Shown: in pieces, positions 1 through 6,043 of the stretch
Numbering within the stretch: position 1 is the first letter of the stretch
Layout: each line of letters begins with the position of its first letter
Assembly (NCBI GenBank): GCA_021202495.1
Contig: JAJQCX010000059.1
Location: 1-8,353, forward strand
Direction: 5' to 3'
Source: Clostridia bacterium
GTDB taxonomy: Bacteria; Bacillota; Clostridia; UMGS1883
DNA length: 8,353 bases
Notes under the pieces: generated by a model
Seen by the model: the letters and a program-made list of their open reading frames with translations, nothing else
What the model was told of the DNA's origin: nothing
The model's database searches: none
Position numbers and translations under genes: made by a program

Positions 1-2
1 CG

Positions 3-1139
3 ACAAGGGTTTTGTTCGGATCGGGGCAGCTCAAAAATCTTCATACGGAGAAGCTGCCCGGCAAAAAGGCGCTGATTGCCGTTTCAAACGGCGTTTCGGT
101 GAAAAAATACGGCTATCTTGAAAGAGTGGAAAAAGAGCTTGAATCGGCGGGCGCGGAGTATGTGCTCTTTGATGAAATTCGCCCCAATCCGACGAGAGAA
201 AACGTCATGGACGGGGCGAAAAAGGCAAAGGACAACGGATGCGATTTTGTTGTCGCGCTTGGCGGCGGCAGTGTGATGGACTGTGCGAAGTGCATTGCGC
301 TGATGATGACAAACCCCGGCGACATTTGGGACTATTCCCTCAGTGCGGCAGGAGGAAAGAAATCGGCGGAGATTGACGCGGCGCCGATAGTATGTATTAC
401 AACGAGTGCCGGAACGGGCAGCGAGGTTGACACGGCTTCCGTCATTTCGGACGATGAGGCGCAGGAAAAGACGGGAATTTTCTTCCCCTCAATGCTGCCG
501 ACGCTTTCGATTGTGGATGCTGACTTGATGATGAGTGTGCCGCCGAAATTTACAGCTTATCAGGGTATGGACGCGTTTTTTCATGCGACGGAATCCGTAA
601 TAAATAAAAACGAGCATCCGATGGGAGAAATGTTCGCATTAAAGGCGATTGAGCTTATCGCGAAATATCTGCCGATTGCATATAAGGACGGAAGTGACAA
701 AGAAGCCAGAGAAATGATGGCGCTTGCAAACTCGTTTGCGGGATATTATATGCTCTGCACTTCGGCGCACACAATGGAGCACGTGATGGGCAGCTTCCAC
801 AGCGACCTCGTTCACGGAGCGGGGCTTATCATGATTGCTCATGCGTATTATGATTTCTTCGCCGAAAGAAAAGCGGCTGAGGAACCGATGATTAAGATGG
901 CAAAGGCGATGGGCGTTGAAAATCCGACAAGCGGCAAGGATTTTGTGAAGGCAATGGATGATTTGATTGCATCCATCGGCTGCGCCGAGTTGAAGATGAG
1001 TGAAGCCGGAATAACAAAGGACGAGCTCGCGCTCTACCCCAAGCGTATACATGAGGTGTTGGGCGGCGACATTACGGCCGATCCGCTCCCGCTTTCCGAT
1101 GAAGACTATGCGGAAATTTACAGAAAGGCGTATAAATAA
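3..1139 (+). CDS. Iron-containing alcohol dehydrogenase, 5'-truncated by the window edge
   Basis: Group III (iron-dependent) alcohol dehydrogenase, a cytoplasmic NAD(P)H-linked enzyme that interconverts alcohols and aldehydes or ketones. The frame is open to the window edge, and the residues before the first TTG (T-R-V, then LFGSGQL) already match the family N-terminus, so the TTG at 12 is not the start and roughly ten residues lie upstream. Numbered from that TTG, the dinucleotide-binding GGGS is at 84-87, TTSAGTGSE at 130-138, and the expected metal ligands are D187, H191, H253 and H268, with H257 between them. No key residue is missing and the end is normal. The next gene starts two bases after the stop, so the two are probably co-transcribed. 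The family is clear. The substrate is not: short-chain alcohols, butanol, lactaldehyde or methylglyoxal-like carbonyls are all possible. Confidence 0.95.
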   Translation, partial: TRVLFGSGQLKNLHTEKLPGKKALIAVSNGVSVKKYGYLERVEKELESAGAEYVLFDEIRPNPTRENVMDGAKKAKDNGCDFVVALGGGSVMDCAKCIALMMTNPGDIWDYSLSAAGGKKSAEIDAAPIVCITTSAGTGSEVDTASVISDDEAQEKTGIFFPSMLPTLSIVDADLMMSVPPKFTAYQGMDAFFHATESVINKNEHPMGEMFALKAIELIAKYLPIAYKDGSDKEAREMMALANSFAGYYMLCTSAHTMEHVMGSFHSDLVHGAGLIMIAHAYYDFFAERKAAEEPMIKMAKAMGVENPTSGKDFVKAMDDLIASIGCAELKMSEAGITKDELALYPKRIHEVLGGDITADPLPLSDEDYAEIYRKAYK

Positions 1140-1141
1140 AT

Positions 1142-1495
1142 ATGGAAGAAAAGCTGAAATCGGCGGGCGAGCTTTACAAAAGCGGTTATACATGTTCACA
1201 GGCAGTCTTTTGCGCATTCGCCGAGGAAATGGGACTTGATGAAAAAACGGCGTTCCGCATAACAGAGGGATTTGGCGGAGGTTTTGGCGGTATGCAGGAG
1301 GTATGCGGCGCGTTTTCCGCCGCTGCCGCCGTGATAAGCTATTACAAAAGCAGCGGCACCACACAGAAAAGCACCAAGGCGGAAACTTACCGCGTCGTTC
1401 GTGACGCCGCAGAGCTTTTCAAAAAGGAATACGGCTCCGTGCGCTGCAGAGAAATACTGCACGGCAATTCCCAAAGGCGTTTCAATGCGGAATGA
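1142..1495 (+). CDS. C_GCAxxG_C_C family putative redox protein, C-terminus probably lost to a frameshift
   Basis: Small cysteine-motif protein of the C_GCAxxG_C_C family, found mostly in anaerobes and thought to be redox-active; its biochemical role is unknown. The 117 residues show Y-T-C-S-Q-A-V with C18, the glycine-rich GFGGGFGG at 43-50, the C-G-A-F motif with C55 (the usual second glycine is alanine here), and the C-R-E-I-L motif with C102. The family name implies one more conserved cysteine and a helix after C102. In this frame the protein instead ends in a basic, unrelated tail (SQRRFNAE). The expected cysteine and helix are readable in another frame immediately after (see the entry at 1471-1578). 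The start ATG lies two bases after the dehydrogenase stop, with AGAAAGG upstream as ribosome binding site. A partner role with the adjacent dehydrogenase is only an inference from position. Confidence 0.85.
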   Translation: MEEKLKSAGELYKSGYTCSQAVFCAFAEEMGLDEKTAFRITEGFGGGFGGMQEVCGAFSAAAAVISYYKSSGTTQKSTKAETYRVVRDAAELFKKEYGSVRCREILHGNSQRRFNAE

Positions 1496-1578
1496 AGGTA
1501 AAGGACGCGGTGCTTGTAGTACACAAAATTTTAGGGGAAAACTTCACTCGGCACAGTGAAAAACAAAGGGAGGAATGA
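1471..1578 (+). pseudogene. Out-of-frame C-terminus of the C_GCAxxG_C_C protein
   Basis: In the frame that starts codons at 1486 (tgc) the DNA reads C-G-M-K-V-K-D-A-V-L-V-V-H-K-I-L-G, the kind of C-x3-V-x-D-A helix that normally closes this family. It ends at a TGA at 1576-1578, four bases before the next gene's ATG. Moving from the upstream frame to this one needs a shift of -1, as if one base were missing between about 1456 and 1486; the run CCCAAAGG at 1470-1477 is a plausible place. A repaired gene would encode about 145 residues, closer to the family's usual size. The bases do not form a canonical X-XXY-YYZ slippery heptamer in the reading frame, so a mutation or assembly error is more likely than programmed frameshifting. 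Confidence 0.65.
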
Positions 1579-1582
1579 ATTT

Positions 1583-2428
1583 ATGAAATCGTTGGAAGAT
1601 ACTTTGAGATTGAATAACGGATATGAAATGCCGTGTGTCGGATTCGGCACATGGCAGACGCCGGATGACGATGCGGCAAGAGCCGTAAGCGATGCAATTA
1701 AAGCAGGGTACAGGCACATTGACACGGCGGCGTGTTATGAAAACGAGGTCGGTGTGGGGAGCGGCATAAAACAATCCGGAATTGAGCGGGAAAAGCTCTT
1801 TGTCACAAGCAAGGTTTGGAACACCGAGCGCGGATATAAGAAAACCCTTGCCGCGTTTGAAAAAACTCTTTCAGACCTCGGACTTGATTATTTGGATTTA
1901 TATTTAATTCATTGGCCGGCGTCGTCCTTGCGCTTTGAGAATTGGAAGGAAATTAACCTTGAAACATGGCGCGCTATGACCGAGCTTTACAAGGCGGGCA
2001 AAATAAAAGCGATCGGAGTTTCAAACTTTTTGCCGCACCACATGGAGGCGCTTGTCAAAACGGAAGTCAGACCGATGGTGAACCAAATTGAATATCATCC
2101 GGGGCTTATGTGGAACGATACGGTTGAATATTGCAAAAAGCATGATATCTTAGTTGAGGCATGGAGCCCGCTCGGAACGGGGCGTATGCTCGAAAACGAG
2201 GAGCTTAAAGCGATTGCCGCAAAATACGGCAAGTCGGCAGCGCAGCTTTGTATTCGCTGGTGCCTGCAAAACGGCGTTGTGCCGCTGCCAAAATCCGTAA
2301 ACAGTGCAAGAATTGCGGAAAACGCAGATGTGTTCGATTTTGAAATTGATAAAGAGGACATGGAGAAAATTAACGCAATGCCGAACTTCGGCGGTTCGGG
2401 GCTGCATCCCGATGAGGTAAATTTTTAA
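1583..2428 (+). CDS. Aldo/keto reductase (AKR superfamily)
   Basis: Cytoplasmic NAD(P)H-dependent carbonyl reductase of the 2,5-diketo-gluconate/glyoxal reductase-like branch, 281 residues, close to the usual 270-290. The AKR catalytic tetrad is complete: D47 and Y52 in HIDTAACYENE, K77 in VTSKVWN, H110 in YLIHWP. Further family signatures are GVSNF at 145-149, NQIEYHP at 167-173 and the cofactor-phosphate region PLPKSVN at 234-240. The ATG at 1583 is chosen because AGGGAGG at 1567-1573 sits nine bases upstream; the in-frame GTG at 1556 would put that site inside the gene. The gene follows the alcohol dehydrogenase and the redox protein in the same direction, so a shared role in reducing aldehydes or sugar-derived carbonyls is likely but not proven. 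The exact substrate cannot be read from sequence. Confidence 0.95.
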   Translation: MKSLEDTLRLNNGYEMPCVGFGTWQTPDDDAARAVSDAIKAGYRHIDTAACYENEVGVGSGIKQSGIEREKLFVTSKVWNTERGYKKTLAAFEKTLSDLGLDYLDLYLIHWPASSLRFENWKEINLETWRAMTELYKAGKIKAIGVSNFLPHHMEALVKTEVRPMVNQIEYHPGLMWNDTVEYCKKHDILVEAWSPLGTGRMLENEELKAIAAKYGKSAAQLCIRWCLQNGVVPLPKSVNSARIAENADVFDFEIDKEDMEKINAMPNFGGSGLHPDEVNF

Positions 2429-2455
2429 TAAGAAAGGATTTTTTAGGGAAATGCT

Positions 2456-2668
2456 ATGCAGCCGATGGGGCACAAAATTGCGCCCGTGATTTCAAGCGGC
2501 ATGGAGCTCATAATAAAAGTGATTTTCAGTATTTATATTGTTCCGCGATTGGGATATTGGGGAGTTGTGATAACCGAGCCGATTATTTGGCTTATCTGCT
2601 TTTATACTTATCGGCGATTTATATGGTATCTGAAAGAAGGAGGAAGATTGCAGCATGACGGAGCTTGA
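2456..2668 (+). pseudogene. Remnant of a MATE transporter (C-terminal end only)
   Basis: The 70-codon frame encodes MQPMGHKIAPVISS, then a hydrophobic segment, a VPRLGYWGVVITEPIIW stretch and a second hydrophobic segment with a basic end. This order (short loop with MGHK, membrane helix, LGYWGV, EP-IIW, last helix) matches the final one or two helices of MATE/NorM-type exporters, whose full length is about 450 residues. A stop at 2444-2446 closes the frame just upstream, and only 27 bases separate it from the reductase gene, so the first 85% of the transporter is gone. It is not a copy of the end of the intact MATE pump at 3277-4647, whose C-terminus differs. Its last codons overlap the start of the acetyltransferase by 14 bases. 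I read it as a deletion relic; a small two-helix membrane protein remains possible, but no clear ribosome binding site precedes it. Confidence 0.7.
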
Positions 2669-3230
2669 AAAATTGGATGCGGGAATGGAATACGATTTTT
2701 GGGACGAGGCGGTCAATGCCCGCAAGCTGCGCGCGATAGAGGCGTGCGGGAAGCTGGAAAAAATTCCGCAGACGGACGAGGCTGCCAGAGCTGTCGTAAT
2801 CAAGGAGCTGTTCGCCCATGTAGGAGAAAACCCTGCGGTTTTGACGGGGTTTAACTGCGATTACGGATTGCATATTTCGGTCGGAAAAAATTTTCTTTGC
2901 AATTACAACGTGACGATTTTGGACATTGCGCCGGTTTCAATCGGCGATTATGTGATGATCGGTCCGAATACGCTGATCTCGACAGTGAACCATCCCATAA
3001 GTTCTGCGGGGCGGAGAAAGCATTTGGGGATTGCAAAGAGTGTTAAAATCGGCAATGATGTGTGGATTGGCGGCAACGTGACGGTGCTCCCCGGCGTTAC
3101 AATCGGCGACAATGTGATAGTTGCAGCCGGAGCGGTGGTGACAAAGGATGTGCCCGATAACTGCATCATCGGAGGAGTTCCGGCGAGAGTGATACGCAGC
3201 ATCGAAAGCGATATTGACGAAAGAGATTAA
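2655..3230 (+). CDS. Maltose/galactoside O-acetyltransferase family (LacA/Maa/NodL type)
   Basis: Acetyl-CoA-dependent sugar O-acetyltransferase of the left-handed beta-helix (hexapeptide repeat) type, 191 residues, near the usual 185-205, probably a cytoplasmic trimer. The N-terminal helical Mac domain is residues 5-60 (YDFWDEAVNARKLRA). Hexapeptide turns follow from about 75 (ISVGKN, VSIGDYVMIGPN, VKIGNDVWIGGNV, VTIGDNVIVAAGAVV). The expected catalytic histidine is H113 in STVNHPI, and the chain ends in IIGGVPARVIR. AAGGAGG at 2637-2643 gives the ATG at 2655 a strong ribosome binding site. The acceptor may be a sugar, a thiogalactoside-like compound or another hydroxylated molecule; members of this fold are often over-annotated as maltose acetyltransferases. 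It precedes a MATE pump, which would suit acetylation followed by export, but that link is inference. Confidence 0.93.
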   Translation: MTELEKLDAGMEYDFWDEAVNARKLRAIEACGKLEKIPQTDEAARAVVIKELFAHVGENPAVLTGFNCDYGLHISVGKNFLCNYNVTILDIAPVSIGDYVMIGPNTLISTVNHPISSAGRRKHLGIAKSVKIGNDVWIGGNVTVLPGVTIGDNVIVAAGAVVTKDVPDNCIIGGVPARVIRSIESDIDERD

Positions 3231-3242
3231 AAAGAATATAAT
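3214..3242 (+). promoter_or_regulatory. Sigma-A type promoter for the MATE gene
   Basis: TTGACG at 3214-3219 and a perfect TATAAT at 3237-3242 are separated by exactly 17 bases, five of six and six of six matches to the vegetative consensus. The -35 box lies within the last codons of the acetyltransferase gene (I-D-E). Transcription would start near 3249, giving a leader of about 28 bases before the MATE ATG. This suggests the pump can be transcribed independently of the genes upstream. Confidence 0.75.
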
Positions 3243-3276
3243 ATAGGAAATATTCGAATGAAGAGGGAATCAATTC

Positions 3277-4647
3277 ATGCCGGGAGAGAAAGAAATATCC
3301 TTTGACGCGAAAAAAACGGCGCTTTTTGAGAGTATGCCTATCGCGAAGGCTGTTATGACGATGGCGGTGCCTACGGTGTTGAGCTCGCTTGTGATGGTAA
3401 TCTACAATTTGGCGGACACTTATTTTGTGGGGATGCTCAATAATTCAATAGAAAATTCCGCCGTTACGCTGGCGGCGCCGGTGCTTTTGGCGTTTAACGC
3501 CGTGATAAATTTGTTCGGCGTCGGCGGTTCGAGCCTAATGAGCCGTTACATGGGGCAGAAGGAATACGCGTCGGTGAGGAAAAGCTCCGCCGTCAGCTTT
3601 TACTGCGCATTGGGCTTTTCGGCGCTGTTTTCGCTTTTGTTTGCGCTTTTTCACACGCAGCTGCTTAATATTTTGGGCACAATGGAGGACACCGCTGCCG
3701 CAACGTGGAATTACCTTAAATGGACTGCCGTTTGCGGCGCGGTGCCGGCAATTTTAAATGTCGTAATGGCAAATTTGGTGCGTGCGGAGGGTTCAGCCCT
3801 CCATGCGAGCATCGGCACGATGAGCGGCTGTGTTTTAAATATCATTCTCGATCCTATTTTCATTCTTCCGTTTGGGCTGGGAATGGGCGCCGCGGGCGCG
3901 GGGCTTGCGACATTTATTTCAAACTGCGCGGCGTGCTGCTACTTTTTCGTGCTGCTGTGGGTGAGACGCGGGAAGACGATGGTGTGCGTAAATCCGAAGG
4001 TGTTTTCGTTTGATGGGAAAATTTTGAGGCAAATTTGCGTTGTCGGGATTCCCGCGGCAATACAAAATCTGCTCAATGTGACGGGCATGACGGTGCTCAA
4101 TAATTTTACCGCCGCTTACGGCTCTTCCGCTGTTGCCGCGATGGGAATTTCGCAAAAAATCAACATGATTCCGATGTATATTACAATGGGCGTTTCGCAG
4201 GGAGTTATGCCGATTGTGGGATATAATTATTCCGCGGGAAACCGTGAGCGCATGAAAAAAGCGGTCACGTTTACCGCGAAAATAAGCGTTTCGTTTATTC
4301 TTTTGATGACGATTGGCTATTATGCGTTTTCGGAGGGGTTAATCGGGCTGTTTATGAAAAACGCGGAGGTTATAGCATACGGCAGTCGGTTTTTGCGCGG
4401 AATGTGCATCGGGGTGGTATTTTTATCGATTGACTTTTTGGCGGTCGGCGTGTTTCAGGCGTGCGGCATGGGAAGAAAGTCGCTTGTTTTCGCAATTTTA
4501 AGAAAGATTGTTTTGGAAATTCCCGCGCTGTTTATTTTAAATTATTTTTTCCCGCTTTACGGGCTTGCTTATGCGCAGTTTTGTGCGGAGGTTGTACTTG
4601 CCATAGCTGCGGTTGTGCTGCTGTGGAGAATGTTTCGGGATAAATAA
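3277..4647 (+). CDS. MATE family efflux transporter (MepA-like)
   Basis: Multidrug and toxic compound extrusion transporter, 456 residues, the usual family length, with about twelve membrane helices in two homologous halves. It would export cationic or amphipathic compounds in exchange for sodium or protons. The first helix carries the family pattern P32...Y43-N44...D47-TYFVG. The second half begins near residue 249 with GKILRQICVVGIPAAIQNLL and contains MGVSQGVMPIVGYNYSAGN near 305-323, a hallmark of these proteins. The sequence resembles the clostridial/MepA branch more than NorM. The start ATG has AGAGGG at 3262-3267, nine bases upstream, and a promoter at 3214-3242. The C-terminus is short and charged (WRMFRDK). 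The real substrate is unknown. The gene faces the leftward genes across a repeat-containing gap. Confidence 0.96.
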   Translation: MPGEKEISFDAKKTALFESMPIAKAVMTMAVPTVLSSLVMVIYNLADTYFVGMLNNSIENSAVTLAAPVLLAFNAVINLFGVGGSSLMSRYMGQKEYASVRKSSAVSFYCALGFSALFSLLFALFHTQLLNILGTMEDTAAATWNYLKWTAVCGAVPAILNVVMANLVRAEGSALHASIGTMSGCVLNIILDPIFILPFGLGMGAAGAGLATFISNCAACCYFFVLLWVRRGKTMVCVNPKVFSFDGKILRQICVVGIPAAIQNLLNVTGMTVLNNFTAAYGSSAVAAMGISQKINMIPMYITMGVSQGVMPIVGYNYSAGNRERMKKAVTFTAKISVSFILLMTIGYYAFSEGLIGLFMKNAEVIAYGSRFLRGMCIGVVFLSIDFLAVGVFQACGMGRKSLVFAILRKIVLEIPALFILNYFFPLYGLAYAQFCAEVVLAIAAVVLLWRMFRDK

Positions 4648-4700
4648 TACTAAAATTCAATAAAAACGCTTGCTGAAAAGGGCGTGGGTAACGGAAGTAC

Positions 4701-4778
4701 GGTGGTAGACCGCGGGCGGGGACGAGCCCCGCCCTTACAACCGACATAGCGAGGAAATCGCGTAAAGATGGCTGATTT
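4701..4778. repeat. 78-bp repeat unit, copy 1, with GC-rich hairpin
   Basis: Begins GGTGGTAG and ends GCTGATTT, the same two ends as copy 2 at 4786-4863, and has the same length. Inside, GGGCGGGG (4714-4721) and CCCCGCCC (4727-4734) form a perfect 8-bp stem with a 5-base loop. By hand count about 50 of 78 positions match copy 2 without gaps, more if small gaps are allowed. GC-rich hairpin modules of this kind are often dispersed through clostridial genomes; whether this one is cannot be seen here. Confidence 0.75.
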
Positions 4779-4785
4779 ATGGTTT

Positions 4786-4863
4786 GGTGGTAGCCTGCGG
4801 CGGGAGACAAGCCCCGCCCTACGACCAAGTGTGGCGATAATCGGTGGTGTGGCAGGCTGATTT
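4786..4863. repeat. 78-bp repeat unit, copy 2, with GC-rich hairpin
   Basis: Second unit, 85 bases after the first and separated from it by seven bases. The hairpin is weaker: GGCGGG (4799-4804) pairs with CCCGCC (4813-4818). The centre GAC-AGCCCCGCCCT and the outer ends are best conserved between the copies, the right arm least. No open frame, inverted terminal repeats or target duplication was recognised, so it is called a repeat and not a mobile element. Confidence 0.72.
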
Positions 4864-4881
4864 TTGATTGAATAACAATGC

Positions 4882-4920
4882 AAAAGAAAAACGGGACTGT
4901 ATCGAATTTGATACAGTCCC
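4882..4920 (-). terminator. Intrinsic terminator of the leftward kinase gene
   Basis: A perfect 11-bp stem, GGGACTGTATC (4893-4903) with GATACAGTCCC (4910-4920), closes on a 6-base loop. On the minus strand it is followed by GTTTTTCTTTT and begins eight bases after the kinase stop codon, the classic rho-independent layout. On the plus strand only CGCTCATTTT follows, so it may act weakly in the other direction for the MATE gene. Confidence 0.88.
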
Positions 4921-4928
4921 CGCTCATT

Positions 4929-5969
4929 TTAATGAGTTATGCGATTTGCGCCGTTTAGGATAAAATCTGTAATAAAGCTCTCGTCAACGTCAAAGCCGGT
5001 TTCGGCAATGCATTTTTTTATTATGTCGGACGTGGGAGGTGTGATGGATTTTAAGATTTTTGCAACAGAGGCGTTTTGCACCGTAAAGTCGCGAAACAGT
5101 TTTATGAGAAGGTCGTTTTTGCGCGACACATCTTTGGGATAACCTCTTGAAATGAGGGCGATGTTGTGGTCAAAGGCGGGAGCAAGCGCGGCGACCGTGC
5201 CCGTATTTATGTCGCGGAGAACGCCGTAATTTTTCGTGTGGCGATCCATGTTAAAGCAGATTGTGTCAAGATATATCATCTTGACGAAATCCTCCGCGGC
5301 ATGGGGGCAGAGAGAATTGAGAACGTTAAAGCTTTTTTCGTAGTCCTCATCGTCTCCGACAAGGGAGGACATCGGCTCATAGTTGACCATGGCTCCGTTT
5401 GTGAAATCAAGGCTGCGGATAAATTGCCCGTCAAGATCGCAGTGGGCGGCGTTAAAGCCGAGCGCTTTGGCTAAATGATAAATAAAAAGCTCGGAAAAAA
5501 GCTCGTTTTCATTGCCCTGTTTATAGAGCCACCACTTGCCGTCAATCAGCCGCCAGCATTTTTCAAAGCTGCCGATATTGGTGAGCTCGGGGGTGGGTGA
5601 GGGCGGCAGAGCGAAGCTGTCGGGGTCGCCGTAGAGCGCGAGTGCGGCAAAGGCGTTCGACTTGAAATTCACATCGTCATATGTGAGATTGCTGCCGTTT
5701 GGTTTGAACCAATAGTTATCGGTTATCGCCGCGGCGTGAACCGAAAGAACAAGCTCGGCATCGTCAGCGTTAGTTAATCGCAAAACTTTTTTTAAAAGAC
5801 GCGAATTTGTCCTGTGCTTATCTATCGCTCGTTCGGACAGCCATGCTTCAATGCTGCCGCCGCGCCGCAAAAGAAAGGGCATGAGCTTCTCGCAAATGGG
5901 GGAAAGCTCGTTATTTTTAATCTGTGCGACCTCGATGTCGCCTGACATGAGAAAGCCGTTTAGAAGCAT
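4929..5969 (-). CDS. HipA-like protein kinase (HipA/CtkA fold)
   Basis: A 346-residue member of the HipA-like Ser/Thr kinase group common as single genes in Clostridia. The N-terminal part has the pattern W-L-S-E-R, R-x3-SRLL, then SVHAAAITDNYWFKP (76-90) and the NF-x-N-x-F segment. The kinase lobe starts near TPELTNIGSFEKCWR (126-140) with a likely ATP lysine at K150 (WWLYKQGN) and glutamate E160. The catalytic loop is N-M-D-R-H-x-x-N at 240-247 (D242, N247) and the metal-binding aspartate is D267 in APAFDHN. All key residues are present, so it should be active on protein or nucleic-acid-linked substrates. The ATG at 5969 is preferred for its perfect GGAGGTGAT site; a longer open frame to 6164 only reads antisense through the neighbour. 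No HipB-like antitoxin gene is present. Upstream is a vWA gene, across a terminator-like hairpin. Confidence 0.85.
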   Translation of the reverse strand: MLLNGFLMSGDIEVAQIKNNELSPICEKLMPFLLRRGGSIEAWLSERAIDKHRTNSRLLKKVLRLTNADDAELVLSVHAAAITDNYWFKPNGSNLTYDDVNFKSNAFAALALYGDPDSFALPPSPTPELTNIGSFEKCWRLIDGKWWLYKQGNENELFSELFIYHLAKALGFNAAHCDLDGQFIRSLDFTNGAMVNYEPMSSLVGDDEDYEKSFNVLNSLCPHAAEDFVKMIYLDTICFNMDRHTKNYGVLRDINTGTVAALAPAFDHNIALISRGYPKDVSRKNDLLIKLFRDFTVQNASVAKILKSITPPTSDIIKKCIAETGFDVDESFITDFILNGANRITH

Positions 5970-5972
5970 GGT

Positions 5973-5981
5973 ATCACCTCC
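5973..5981 (-). promoter_or_regulatory. Consensus Shine-Dalgarno of the kinase gene
   Basis: On the minus strand GGAGGTGAT is a nine-base match to the 16S rRNA 3' end, with GGAGG seven bases before the ATG. It fixes the start at 5969 over the longer in-frame extension. Its strength contrasts with the terminator-like hairpin just upstream: few transcripts may arrive, but those that do should be translated well. Confidence 0.85.
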
Positions 5982-5982
5982 G

Positions 5983-6028
5983 AAAAAATTTATAAAATAA
6001 GCCCGCCTGAAAAAATCGGGCGGGTTTA
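5983..6028 (-). terminator. Terminator/attenuator between the vWA and kinase genes
   Basis: Positions 5998-6010 pair with 6016-6028, including the GC core CCCGCC/GGCGGG (6002-6007, 6019-6024), two wobble pairs and a 5-base loop. On the minus strand the stem is followed by TTATTTTAT and then TTTTTT, so it fits an intrinsic terminator, though the T-run is interrupted. It starts 15 bases after the vWA stop. No promoter fits between it and the kinase ATG, so the kinase is probably expressed by partial read-through. Confidence 0.75.
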
Positions 6029-6043
6029 TCAGAGCAACGGGTA

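Larger units (their letters stand above)
4648..4928. other. Convergent intergenic region without a gene
   Basis: This 281-base gap lies between the 3' ends of the MATE gene and the leftward kinase gene. It contains a two-copy imperfect tandem repeat with GC-rich hairpins (4701-4863) and an intrinsic terminator (4882-4920). I see no credible gene. The leftward open frame across it translates the repeats twice into similar RAGLVPARG-like peptides, which is typical of spurious frames through such repeats. No separate strong terminator was seen directly behind the MATE gene; the first repeat hairpin, about 65 bases after its stop, may serve. Confidence 0.8.

Noticed and set aside
639..1364. Leftward open frame of 241 codons
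   Set aside because: It is antisense to two clear genes (alcohol dehydrogenase and cysteine-motif protein), with low-complexity Cys/Arg/His-rich content and no family match.
1470..1477. Programmed -1 frameshift site in the C_GCAxxG_C_C gene
   Set aside because: The bases do not fit X-XXY-YYZ in the reading frame and no strong downstream pseudoknot or hairpin was seen.
4532..4927. Leftward open frame of 131 codons behind the MATE gene
   Set aside because: It runs antisense through the MATE 3' end and through the two hairpin repeats, giving a duplicated RAGLVPARG-like peptide. This is the repeat read as protein; it has no ribosome binding site or family resemblance.
4929..5969. Classical HipBA toxin-antitoxin operon
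   Set aside because: No helix-turn-helix HipB-like gene lies upstream; the neighbour is a vWA protein. The kinase is of the clostridial stand-alone type, so a toxin label is not supported.
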